DNA of 64,000 nt from Miscanthus floridulus (taxonomy: Eukaryota; Streptophyta; Magnoliopsida; Poales; Poaceae): positions 14,846,789 to 14,910,788 of the forward strand of contig NC_089593.1 in assembly GCF_019320115.1 (NCBI RefSeq), written 5' to 3'. The notes beneath the pieces were generated by a model. That model saw nothing but the letters and a program-made list of their open reading frames with translations. It made no database searches and was not told the origin of the DNA. The position numbers and the translations under genes are program-made. Of this stretch, positions 1 through 10,570 are shown piece after piece. Numbering within the stretch: the first letter of the stretch is position 1; each line of letters opens with the position of its first letter.

Positions 1-3000
1 GCTGGCTGTCCACCATCAGTGCTGGTGGGTGAGCTTCCACGTCGGTCAGCTCGCTTAGCAGTCAGCGTAGCCACACAACTTGGCACGCCGCTATGGCCGC
101 CGCTACGTACTCTGCCTCACACGTAGATAGCGCCACCACCTTCTGTTTCAGCGACAGCCATGAAATTGGGGCCGACCCGAGGAAGACGAGCACGCCAGAG
201 GTGCTCCGTCGTCCGTCGATGTCCCCCGCCATGTCTGCATCGCTGAACACAATGAGCTGCAGCCTACTCCCGTCGGTCTTGGGAAAGATAATCCCCTGAT
301 CCACCGTCCCCTTGACGTAGCGTAGTAGCCGTTTCACCGTAGCCCAGTGATCCTCCATGAAGCGACTGATGTAGCCCACGGCGAACGTAATGTCCGGCCT
401 TGTGTGGACTAGGTAGCGCAAACCGCCGATGATGCTCCGGTAGAGTGTTGCATCCACCTTCGCCACGGTGCTGGCCTTCATCAGCTTCAACCGCTCCTCC
501 ATCGGAGTCACGCGTGGCTTATACTCAGCCATGCCGCTCCGCTCCAACAGCTTAGAGGCATACGCGCTCTGACCGAGCATGAGTTCCTCCTTTTCCTATC
601 TCACCTCGATGCCAAGGTAGTAGGAGAGTGCGTCGAGATCGCTTATTCAAAAATGAGCCGCCATCTCGCGCTTGAAGCTGTTGATGTCCTCCGTGCGTGC
701 GCCGGTGACGATTAAGTCAACCACATATACGTCGACGACAAGCTCCTCCTTCCCCCGTCGCCGCGTGTAGAGCGCGTGCTCGGTTGCACACTGTTGAAAC
801 CCAAGCTCGCCCAACGTGGCGTCAAGCTTGGTGTTCCATGCTCGTGGGGGCCTGCCACAGCCCGTAGAGCGCCTTACGCAGCCGGAGCACCCTGTGCTCC
901 TCTCCCTTGACGGCGAAACCTGGAGGTTGCTTGACGAAGACCGTCTCCGCCAGTTCGCCGTTGAGGAAGGCCGATTTAACGTCCAAGTGATGGACGCGCC
1001 AGTCCTTTGCTGCTGCCAAGGCTAGTAGCAAACGTACCGACTCCATGCACGCTACTGGCGCAAAGACCTCGTCGAAGTCTATGCCCTCGCGCTGAATAAA
1101 GCCTCGGGCGACGAGGCATGCCTTGTGCTTGACAATGGCACCGAGCTCGTCCCGCTTGACCTTGTACACCCACTTTAGGCTAATCGGACGACATCTTAGA
1201 GGTGGATCGACGAGCTGCCAAGTCTCATTTTCCTCGATCGCCTTCATCTCCTCCAGCATCATCTGTCGCCAGTTTTCGTCCCGCTCGGCCAGCGCGAACG
1301 TGGGTGGTTCCTCTGCACTGACTAGCAGCAGCTCTGCGTCATTGAGCAGCCGACCAGCCAGTCCTGTGGGTCCTATGCCGCTGATGATGTCGTCCAGCCT
1401 GCGGAACCGCACCTCCTCACCTTCGTGGAAGGCGTCCACGAACTCAGTGATGTCATTTGGAGGTGAGGCGAACTCGATCGGCGTCGATGGAGTTCCCTGT
1501 TCCGCTTGAGTGCTCGGCATAGCACCTTGAGTGCTTAGCACCCTGGTTGCAGTGCTCGGCACTACTTCTGGACAGCTCGTCATAACTCCTGCAGTGTTCG
1601 GGCACACTGTAGGAGTCCTCAGCCTCAGTCTTGGAGTGGTCAGCACCACTGCAAGACATCTTGGCTCTACCACGGGAGTGCTCGGCACCCGTCCTGTAGT
1701 GGTTTCCACCACTGTAGAACCTCCCGGCACCACTCCTGGCGTGCTCGGCATCCCTCCAGGAGTGCTCGACACTCCTCCAGGAGTGCTCGACATCCCTCCT
1801 AAAGTGCTCGGCACTACCCAGGAGTGCTTGGCTCTACCACCAGAGTGCTCGGCACTCCTCCCACAGTGCTCGGCACCTCTTCCCTAGTGTCTCCACCACC
1901 GTGGATGACCAGGTGCTCGACAATGAAGGTGCTGGTGAAGCTGCCAGCTTCCCTGTGCTCGGACTGCTCTAGTCCCAAGCTGCCTCCTCGTCGAACATGA
2001 CGTCGTGCGAGACAAGCACCTTGTCTCCACGTGGGTCATAGAGCTGGTACACCTTGGTACCCTCTGCATAGCCCAGGAACACCATCGGTGTGCTCCTGTC
2101 CTCCAGCTTGGTGAGGTTCGGCTTCATCTTCCTAACGTGGCCGATGCAGCCGAATGTTCGGAGGAAGGACACGCTCGGCTTGCATCCATACCAAGTTTCG
2201 TATGGCGTCTTGCCCGTCAGGGCCTTGGTCGAAGAGCGGTTGAGGACGAACACCGCCATGGTCACCGCCTCTCCCCGGAACCTTGCCAGCATGTCTTTGA
2301 CCTTCATCATGGACCGGGCCATGCCGACCACCGTCTGGTTCCACCTCTCCACCACGCCATTCTATTGTGGCGAGTACGGTGTGGTGTGGTGTTGCCCCAC
2401 ACCCTGATCCGTGATTAGTCCTCAGCACGCGGAGCTTCTTGCCGTTGTCGGCCTCCGCACGCATCTTGAACTTCTTGATCGCCGCTGCTGCTTCGTCCTT
2501 GCTCGTCAGGAGTTGTAGCCACATGTAGCGACTGCAATCATCCACGAGCAGGAGGAAGTACCGTCGACCACAGTTTGTAGCAGGCATAATCAGCCCATAG
2601 AGGTCACCGTGTATGAGCTCGAGAGTGTCCTTCACGCGATACTTGGCCGCCTTTGGGAAAGGTAGCCTCCTCTGCTTCCCGGCCAAGCAGCTGTCATATA
2701 GCTCGCCTCTGTGCTTGATGTGGGGTAGCCCTCAGACCATCTTCTCCAGCCGACCAAGCGCATCGAAGCTGAGATGTCCGAACCAGCATGCCACATCCAC
2801 GGTTCCTCGGAGTGCCTTGCCGCCAGGCACATCGGCTGCTCTACCTTCAGGTCGAACAAGTACAACCAGTTCAGGGACCTCTTCACCTTGGCAACTCTCG
2901 GTCCCTGATCCTAAGGACTCCGTCCTTGATCAGTACCTCGCTACCGCGCTAATCTAGCTGACCAATGCTGATGATGCTGGAACACAGCTGCGGGATGTAA

Positions 3001-4245
3001 TATATATATATCTGTTAGCGCGCGGTGCTCCTCGTTCTAGCACCTGAAGATAATGGTGCCACGCCCCTGGATAGCCACCCTTGACCTGTCACCAAACTTC
3101 ACCGTACCAGTAACATCATTGTCGAGCTCGGAGAAGGATTCCTTGGAGCCCGTCATATGGTTGCTGGCACTAGAGTCTAGATACCACCGCTGCTCCTGGT
3201 CGGCGCCCACACGTCCGAGGTGGACTTGGGCGCATGGTTTATCGAGGTTGACGATCTTCAGGGCCTTCCTAGGTCCTTCCACCATCATCGCCTCTTCCCT
3301 CTCCTTGGTCTCGACGTCGTGCAGTGCACAGAACGTTGCCATCAGGATAGTGGCCTCATCATCAGCTTGTGCCAGATGAGCTTCAGCCTTTTTCTCCTAC
3401 TTGCGATTTGGGCACTCCCGTGCCCAATGGCCCATCTTCCCACAGTGCCGACAGGCGTTGGGGTCGACCTGCTTCTTCTTCTCTGAAGAAGCTCTGCCGG
3501 GGCGCTTACCATTGCCACCGCGGCTGGAGGAGGCTGCCTTCCCGGAGTTCCTCCGAGCAGCCCACTCCTCTTCCGTCAGTAGGAGTTTCCCGCTGTCCTT
3601 CGTTGCTGTCGCCTACTCTAGGCGCTCGTCCACCACCCGCAGATGGCCTGTCACATCCTCAATGGTGAGGGTGGACAAGTCTAGCATCGTCTCTATGGAG
3701 AGAGCAATCTGGATGTACTTTGCCAGCATCGAGTGAAGGTACTTGGAGACCGCCTCCTCTTTGTCGATGGTGACGCCATGGCTCTTTAGCTTGCTGATGA
3801 GCGTCTATAGGCGGAGGGAGAAGTCCTTCACCATTTCACCATCCTTGAACTTGAGGTTGGCGTACTCTTGCTTCAAAAGCTGGGCTGTCGCCTTCTTTGC
3901 GCAGCTGGAACCGACGCGCATTGCCACAATAGCTTCCCATGCCTCCTTAGCCGAGCTCTTCGCCCCCAATGGCTCCTTGTACTCCACCGGTACAACAGCG
4001 AGGATAGCCTCCAACGCTGACATGTCATCTTTCTCATTGTCGGTGCCCTTGTCAACAGCATTCCAGAGCCGGCGGGCTCTGAACTTGACCTTCATGGTCA
4101 CCGACCACTCTCCATAGTTGGTGCGAGTCAGCGTCGGCCAACTAGTGCCACTGACCTCCTGCACCGTGCAAACAATGACCTTCGGTCGTGGCTGGGCAGC
4201 CACAGCAGTGCCACTGCGGTCGCCCATCTCTGATCCGCCCGTCAT
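1..4245 (-). pseudogene. Copia gag-pol polyprotein, non-functional
   Basis: The gag starts at the ATG at 4245, just inside the primer-binding site, with a UBN2-type capsid region to about 3805. A CCHC zinc knuckle (CRHCGKMGHWAREC) follows near 3404-3446. The protease motif near 3150-3190 reads DSSASNHM, so the DSG triad has lost its glycine. A GAG-pre-integrase segment lies near 2700-2900. The integrase core (2686-1969) has HGDLYG and DDCSRYMW, but the second catalytic Asp region reads LRTNHG and is followed by a deletion and frameshift. The reverse transcriptase (1814 to about 590) keeps VHHLDVKSAFLNGEL but is frameshifted near 830, and its YVDD box near 700-715 reads YVVD. The RNase H region (580-62) keeps the copia-type segment CEAEYVA. 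Protease, integrase and reverse transcriptase are therefore all impaired. Confidence 0.9.
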
Positions 4246-4279
4246 CGCCAGCTATTAGTCTGGCGACGACGCTTGTATG

Positions 4280-4291
4280 GCTTTGATACCA
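4280..4291 (-). promoter_or_regulatory. Retrotransposon primer-binding site
   Basis: The minus strand reads TGGTATCAAAGC, the usual plant copia primer-binding site complementary to initiator tRNA-Met (typically TGGTATCAGAGC). It lies a few bases inside the presumed LTR end and 35 bases before the gag ATG. Confidence 0.8.
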
Positions 4292-4295
4292 CTAT

Positions 4296-4770
4296 TGGCC
4301 CATAGGATCATTGGCTCAGGTGAGTGAACCACTCACCAGTCTTGCCGAGCACGCGCTAGTATTGCCGAGCACCCACTAGCCGTGTCAACCATGAACAAGC
4401 GTTGTCCAATCCCACGCACCATGACTAGAGCTAGAAGAAGGGAGAACAGAACATACACACACAATACAAGACACCAGCGTTGGCCGAAGCCCTGTATGTG
4501 AGATGGCAAATCTGAACTCTCTTTACTGAGTTGGCGTGGTAGTCTATTTATACAACTATATCCATCTAGTCTCAGTACAGCTACCCTACTGCAACAGTGA
4601 CTAGATAACATACATGACTGACTCTGTACCGGCCTCTACATGTGCCTACAGTGCTGCAGGTGAGCTGTTTGGTGCCTGCACCTACAGCGGCTACAATATC
4701 ACAGCAGGGGGCCTTTCGGCGCCGTCTTTCCTTGCTGTATTCACACAAGATAGCAGTAGATTATCTAACA
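4296..4770 (-). repeat. 5' LTR of the copia element
   Basis: This stretch lies upstream of the primer-binding site. On the minus strand the inner end finishes GGGCCA and a plausible outer end begins TGTTAG, giving TG...CA termini and about 475 bp. A minus-strand TATA box lies inside. The outer boundary is inferred because the partner LTR is outside the window. Confidence 0.6.
4544..4552 (-). promoter_or_regulatory. TATA box in the copia LTR
   Basis: The minus strand reads TATAAATAG, about 250 bases upstream of the primer-binding site, as expected for the U3/R promoter of a plant LTR. Confidence 0.6.
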
Positions 4771-5099
4771 AACTCCTTCAGAAGATCAATTAGTCTATTT
4801 TCACTGAAATATCCGTGGATTCTGGCCCTATGTCTATTATGTGTTTTGTACTGTAAATGCTAATTTTGGACCAGACTAGTTCACTTGCATTTGATAGATA
4901 ATATATTCAATTCTTCCGTTTTCATCCCTAAGAAATAAGCCTGCCCAAGCGGTGAGGACAACATTGCCCGTGTGCGGTGGTTCCTCGCATCTTAGAGAGT
5001 TACAGGCATGGCGCTACAATCAGCTACACATGAGCCTGCGGCGGTACCGAGAGAGCAGAGGTGGCGGTGCGCTCCCGGCGGAACTAGTCGCTCTTTGCC
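4771..5099. other. Unassigned spacer between copia element and duplication unit A
   Basis: I see no supported gene. The left part is AT-rich and the right part, from about 4940, is GC-richer. It has no counterpart next to copy B, so it lies outside the duplicated unit. Confidence 0.5.
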
Positions 5100-5170
5100 A
5101 GGAGTTCCTATCGAAATCGAATGACACCCCATCGAGGAGGGCTGGAGATGCTGCCGTGTTCTCTTGTCGG

Positions 5171-5742
5171 CTGCCCGTGCACGAGGAAAATAATCCTCCG
5201 ATGCACGCCACGTTGCGGAGGTCCACTCTTCACAGTCGTAGGTCCGCTCCTTACCGGCACACGGAACGAGGAGGGTGAGGACGAAGGCGGCGGCACGGTC
5301 TCGGCGAAACTTGGACCTAACGAACATGTTTTGATCGGGCACCGAACAAAGGGATCGGGGGAGAGATGATGGGTTTGGACTGCATCTGGTCTGAGCATGG
5401 GTTGGGTTTGGACGTGCTGAGCCCAATATTTGGACCAGGAGAAAAATAATTAAGGAAAAAATTAATTAACTTGGCTGCTTTGAGATCCGTGCAAACTTTT
5501 AAAAAGAGGAGTATTGAAGCAGTTCTCGTGCTCCCTCCGTCCGTGAATAAAGGGCGTAACTGCTTTTTTTAGTCCGGGAATACAGGGCGGCGGCGGCTCG
5601 GCGGTAGTTCACGCGCGCATGCAACATTTACACATGTTCACTTGACTTATAAGCGGTACTTTTTTAGCCAACTAACAGTATTTTTCTCTCTCAATAAATC
5701 AGCCATCGACAAAGCATTAACTTGCATCGTCTTTCTCCTCGG
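5171..5742. other. 572-bp segment present only in copy A
   Basis: Copy B joins the two flanks directly at 50171-50174. Both edges in copy A carry TCGG (5167-5170 and 5739-5742), and copy B keeps one TCGG, which is the signature of a microhomology-mediated deletion in B. The segment contains CTCCCTCCGTCCGTGAATAA near 5531, resembling the terminus of a mariner/Stowaway element. I see no supported gene. Confidence 0.8.
5531..5560 (+). repeat. Mariner/Stowaway-like terminal sequence
   Basis: CTCCCTCCGTCCGTGAATAA matches the terminal consensus of plant mariner-like and Stowaway elements. It is not preceded by TA and no matching inverted end was found near 8600-8890, so it may be an old terminus of the neighbouring mariner-like element or an unrelated MITE remnant. 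Confidence 0.4.
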
Positions 5743-5978
5743 CTCCCACGCTGCATGCAGTTGGCCGTTACTCACAAGCGCATGCATGTTCTCTCAAGCG
5801 AGAGTGCGAGACTAGTACTCCTACTATACCAAGGCAAGCACTATAAGTTCTCAGGATGCATCCTCTTTTCTCTAGTGGCCATCTTCTCACTGCATGAGTA
5901 AGCAGCATCTTCTTCTGTGAGACTAGTGCAGAATCTAACTTGCGTGCTTGCACCTTAGCTCACAACATTTTTGTGCAG

Positions 5979-6470
5979 CGACGAAGATGGCAGAGGTGGC
6001 TGGGGCGCAAGCAAGGCAGCAGCTCGCCAGTGCTCGGCGCATGCGTCTGATCGGAAGGCACAGAAGGAGCTCGGCCGTGCTCGAGTGCTCCATGTCTGCG
6101 CCATCCGCATGCGACGGCAAGCGCAGGTCGAGCTTTGCCGCGCGCGAGCGCTCCGTCTCCGTCAGCAAGTGGAGCTCCGTCGTGCGGGAGCTCTGTGCAA
6201 CATTGGTGGAGCTCATCCGCTCACGATCATGGACGAAAGTGAAGCGGCCGGTGACGATCACGGCACCGACTCCGACAACATTCGGTACGTTCCAGACTCA
6301 CTGACCAGCGACACCTATGTGTTCCAGATTCATTCTAGGACATCGAGGAAGAAGCTAGAATTGCTGCACATGTTGCTGCTGAACCAGAAAAGGATGATAA
6401 AGCCCTTGCGATTGCCCGTCCAATGATGTTTAAAATCATCTTCCCTAATTTTCCTGAACTACACAAGTGA
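5979..6470 (+). pseudogene. Copy A of a small unknown ORF, frameshifted
   Basis: This is the counterpart of the 50402-50891 frame. It starts after a plausible splice acceptor (TTTTTGTGCAG). A two-base insertion near 6317 (CCTATGTGTTCC here against CCTGTGTTCC in B) shifts the frame before the acidic C-terminal part, so the A version cannot make the same product. I recognise no family. Confidence 0.35.
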
Positions 6471-6553
6471 TGCGAAACGAGCAATGGTGTACTCTTGTTT
6501 TTTTTATCTAATCGGTTACATGCAATAGGAGTACATTTTTGTGGAACACTAAG

Positions 6554-8604
6554 CTATGCAACGATGAAATTCACTGCATCTTGATAAATTTCCTTATCTA
6601 CTTGTTGCCTTATTGGAAGTTGATGAATTCTCTCTAACGTTCCCTTCTTCATATGAGGGATAGCATAATGTTGCCCTCCTTTTAATTGCGCGCATAATCT
6701 CTATCATGCACCCCTGCAGTGTTAGGAATACATGGTTTGACCTGTCCACCGGATATTCTAAATACGCTTTGATCACATTCAACTCAATTTCTTGGATGTT
6801 TGATGGAGATGACTTTTCAAATAATGCCTGCAGAGCTGCAAAAAAAACTCAGATCCAAAATATTAAGATCCGAAGAGTTGGGTGGCTGACACATTAGCCG
6901 TATATCCCACCCATCTGCTTGTGGAGCACGACAAAAATCTGGATCGTCAACTGCAATGTGCATCTTCGCGTTATCTTGTTGGATGAATATAGGACATCCT
7001 CGTTCTTCAGCAGGCTATTTTTTTTATGGACGGCAAGACCTTTTCAATGAGAAACTTTCGGATAGTATCTCTCGTGACCGATGTCATGGCCTTCAGCTAC
7101 ATGGTTCCTGTACATACAACCATGTAAGTAGAGTAACCAAGATTAGTAGAGTAATCCTAATTTAAGTAAAATTAAACAGCTTACCCCTAGGCCTATTGGG
7201 ACTTCGCCTCTTGGCTGGCTCCAGGTAAGTGAAGGGAAAAATCCCTATCTTGCCATCAAATGTGCATACACCGTTCTCAAATCTTGGGCGGGCTTTCACG
7301 CCTAAAAACATCACCTTTTCAATGAAATTTTTGCTCTTCACAGTTCTTCGAGGGATCTGTTCGTCAGGCGCCAAGTAATAAATTTGGTTTTTCTTTGTCC
7401 TAGAGAACCATTTCTCATCTATGTAAATGACATTGTATAAAGATTTGAAGGTTGGATCATCTGGTATGCTTCGACTGTCAAGCATATTTACACAAAATCC
7501 CACACGTTCCTTCATGTTTTGTTCTGTTAAGGTGAACTTTATGGCATTTGTATGACGCCTCAACTTTCCTTCTTTGAGCCGGTCATGCAATGTGCTCTTT
7601 GGCCAGCGGCGGATCCAAGAAAAATTTTAGGGAGGGGCTGAACAACACATACCTCCGACTACTGCTCGATCTTAAGTCTCAGCCCTACCTACACTATAGA
7701 ATTTTGCCTAAAAATTCACCCCCCCCCCCCCCCGCTGGATCCGCCCCTGTCTTTGGCACATGCAAGGCGTTGGGTAGGTCACGGACAGTATGACGCTGTC
7801 TAAGCGGCACATCTTTTATGGCATTTGGGTTAAATGTTTTTTTTACCACAAATTTTTTTGTTGTTGTTTTCAAAAGCTAAAATTCCACCACCAGTTTGTC
7901 CAGTTCGCCATACGCGCGGGATAACTCTCCACGAAACCCCGTATCAGCAGCAACGGACTTCGTTACTCCCTCCTTCATCATGCTTGGAGCTGATCTTTCT
8001 AAGCACATGGCATAGATGATCCTTTTTATGTCAGGAGGGTAGTGCCTCCTCCTCTTGATATTGTTAGGAGTGCCTACACACACAAAAAAACATGCTCGTG
8101 TTCAAATATCCGTACGTGCATGGGACATGCAGCAACAAAAACAAATGAGAAAAAACAATGACGCCTGCATCAGAACGTCCATCGGGTACCAACCTGAATC
8201 CAATGCCATGAAATCAGCTTCATCGGCAGCGGCGTCATTTTGGTCCATGGCATGTGCACCGTTGTCCGTTTCTTCAGTTTGGTCCATGGCGTGTACACCG
8301 TTGTCCGCTTCTCCAGCTTCAGGTTGAGCCACGGCGTCTCCTTCGGCTCCAGCTTCATCCGTGCCATCAGCTGCGTCGTTGTCGCTCTCGTTGTCATCGC
8401 CATCACCTGCGATGGATGCCGCTGAACTATTACACTTGGAAAGGCACAAATGGGAACACAATCGAAATATAGAAACGGAAACCAGGAATGAGTACCTTCG
8501 TTGCCAGGGTCCCAAACGAAATCATAGTTCAAATCAAGTATGCCTCCTTCATATTCCTCAATTTCATCCCAATCAATAGGCTGATTCAGATCTAGACCGG
8601 GCAT
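6554..8604 (-). pseudogene. Mariner-like (Tc1/mariner, plant MLE) transposase, copy A
   Basis: Exon 1 starts at the ATG at 8604 (MPGLDLNQPIDWDEIEE). An acidic exon follows (about 8440-8190), then a helix-turn-helix exon (about 8073-7877) and the DDE region. The catalytic residues fit DD39D: D1 in YIDEKWF (about 7420), D2 in QQDNAKMH (about 6960) and D3 in NILDLSFF (about 6855). Breaks are a frameshift after VAADTGF in the HTH region (shared with copy B), frameshifts near 7030 (a run of A), 6840 and 6690, and a hAT MITE at 7604-7749 between the HTH and catalytic parts. It is therefore dead. Plant MLE transposases normally run to about 450-500 residues. A TATA box precedes the start. Confidence 0.88.
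7604..7749. mobile_element. hAT-type MITE inside the mariner pseudogene, copy A
   Basis: The termini are CAGCGGCGGATCCA and, inverted, CAGGGGCGGATCCAGC. They are flanked by a perfect 8-bp duplication TCTTTGGC (7596-7603 and 7750-7757), as expected for hAT elements. A C run lies near the right end. The same insertion is in copy B, so it predates the duplication. Confidence 0.9.
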
Positions 8605-8666
8605 TATGAGTAGAGGGAAGATTAGAGGAGTAAGATGTGGTGTCCACTGTGAATAAGCATTTCCTA

Positions 8667-8674
8667 TATTTATA
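8667..8674 (-). promoter_or_regulatory. TATA box of the mariner-like gene, copy A
   Basis: The minus strand reads TATAAATA, 63 bases upstream of the first ATG at 8604. Copy B has the same box at 53412-53419. Confidence 0.5.
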
Positions 8675-8888
8675 GGAGGAACATACTGGAGGCATAGGCC
8701 GTGGCGCCACATGCAAATCAATTTCTATTAGCGCCAATGAAAATTTTGTAGGCGCCGAGGGACAAAATGGGCACGCACCAAGGAAGAAAATTTCGGTCAT
8801 GCGAGAGAAATTAGCGCGCCGTGCATGCAGTTCCTTTGGCGCCCCAACGGAAAAAAAAACCATCTGCATGCATGCAGGGAGGGGCAAG

Positions 8889-9172
8889 CACTATAGGGAG
8901 ACGCGCTCTTTGCCGAGTGTCGAAACACGGGCACTCGGCAAAGAGGCAGTTTGCCGAGTGCCGCACTCGGCAAATCCGGCCCTCGGCATGTCAGACACTC
9001 GGCAAAGAATAACCCTCGGCAAAATACCTCAACCGACGCTGGTGGCCCCTCTGTCATCCTTTGCCGAGTGCTGGCTGTTAGCACTCGGCAAACGTGCTGT
9101 CTTTGCCGAGTGCTGCAAGCCTGGCACTCGGCAAAGAGGTTCCTTTGCCGAGTGCCAATTCTGACACTCGGT
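8889..9172. repeat. CACTA-1 left terminus and subterminal repeats
   Basis: About a dozen copies of CTTTGCCGAGTGC occur in both orientations, often as short palindromes around a variable 5-15 base loop. Such arrays are the expected binding sites for the TNPA-type protein at CACTA ends. The AT-rich stretch 9173-9700 holds no gene and resembles the corresponding part of CACTA-3. Confidence 0.9.
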
Positions 9173-9702
9173 AAAGTATTTTTATTTTTATTTATTTTTG
9201 TTTTCAAATTTTTTCTGTGGCATTTATACAGTACCTTGAAGCACATGTTCCAATTTAAAACTTTTCTATGACTTTTTGGTATATTTTTTTAATTTTTTAT
9301 GTTTACTTGAATTTTTCTCGAAAAAGTAAATTTGAGCTGCAGGTGCATTAGAATTTAGCGATTAAAAAAATGGTATTCATGTTTTTGAGTGCATTTTGAG
9401 GCTGTGTGCAAGGACATTCGTGAAATTTTGAACATCTGTTTCACGAAACATGACCACCATTTTGGTAAACAAGTGTTTTTTAATTATATAAAATGCAAAC
9501 GAAGTCCGAAAATCACGAAACTTGTAGAGGTGTCGTGTCATCGCATGTAGAGGCTGTGGTTAAAAATTTAGAAGTTTCCGAGCAAGTTGTGACGTATGAT
9601 ACCTAAAACCCAGACATCTCCACATGTGATCACTTGTTAGCTCTTACTAAGTTTGACGTTCCAAGTTGCCTGATTTCATTTCTCTCCTGCTTAAACTTGC
9701 AG

Positions 9703-10485
9703 TGCCAAAGGGATGTGTCTATAAGTGCTGAATTACAACAGGTGGCCAATGGCTTTGACTATAAGGTTTTGTCATTTAACGCTTATGACGTGAATGGATA
9801 TCGCTTCCACACAACAAGGTATGAGCAGAGTCGTCCCAATCCAAGGACCACGAATACCGGAGTATTTACGTCGGGCACTGATCAGGAGGAGTATTATGGG
9901 ACAGTTGAAGAAATATATGAGCTCGACTACCATGGTTCCAAAGCACTTAATCCTGTCATATTCAAATGCCAGTGGTTTGATCCTACAGTATCAAGAAAGT
10001 CCCATCAACTTGGGATAGTCGAAACTCGACAGGATTTCTTCTATCCAGGAGAAGATGTCTATATTGTGGCTCAACAAGCCACACAAGTTTATTATTGTCC
10101 ATATGCTTGCAAAACTGACCCACGTCTTTAGGGTTGGTATATTGTGCACAAGGTATCACCACATGGTAGATTACCTCGCCCAAACCCTGATGATTACAAC
10201 TTGAACCCAAACACGCATGACAGAGAGTTCTATCAACAAGAAGAGGGGCTACCAGGGATGCTTGAGATAGACTTAACCGGAGAGATTGAAATGGAAGCAA
10301 ACGAGGAATGGGTTGTTGACGAGGACGCTGCAACTGAGGTGCATGATCCGAAGGACTTGGAAATGCTTGATGGACTATGACTAGGCAATGACAACGATGA
10401 GGATGAGCCTGTTGAGGATTTGGACAATCTTGATAGTGATGATGATACCTATCGTCCAGATAATCCTGATCATGAAGAATATTAG
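9703..10485 (+). pseudogene. 3' fragment of CACTA TNPD transposase (DUF4216 region)
   Basis: The exon starts after a TTGCAG acceptor. It encodes the DUF4216-type domain found at the C-terminus of plant CACTA TNPD proteins (DVNGYRFHTTRYEQ near the start, then YYGTVEEIYELDY, then GWYIVHKVSP and an acidic tail). An in-frame TAG (10129-10131) interrupts DPRL/GWYIVHKV and a TGA lies at 10378-10380. The final stop is TAG at 10483-10485. The upstream Transposase_21 catalytic part is missing. Confidence 0.85.
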
Positions 10486-10570
10486 AAATACATTTTCTTT
10501 ATTTTGCATCTCTTACTAAGTACGTCTCATTTATCTGTACTTACTGGTTTACTCTTTTTAATTGCAGGTG

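Larger units (their letters stand above)
1..4770 (-). mobile_element. Ty1-copia LTR retrotransposon, decayed, cut by window edge
   Basis: Read on the minus strand, the order is LTR, primer-binding site, gag, zinc knuckle, protease, integrase, reverse transcriptase and RNase H. Integrase before reverse transcriptase defines the Ty1-copia superfamily. Only the 5' LTR is in the window; the 3' LTR lies beyond base 1, so target-site duplication and LTR divergence cannot be measured. The coding region is broken by several frameshifts and catalytic substitutions. The outer LTR boundary (about 4770, minus strand starting TGTTAGATAATC) is a best guess. Confidence 0.9.

Noticed and set aside
3053..3736. 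Plus-strand ORFs across the copia element
   Set aside because: They are antisense shadows of gag and protease, whose domains are clear on the minus strand.
8240..8515. Plus-strand ORFs rich in HGVYTVVR-type repeats
   Set aside because: Antisense of the acidic exon of the mariner-like gene, which carries the two HAMDQ repeats.
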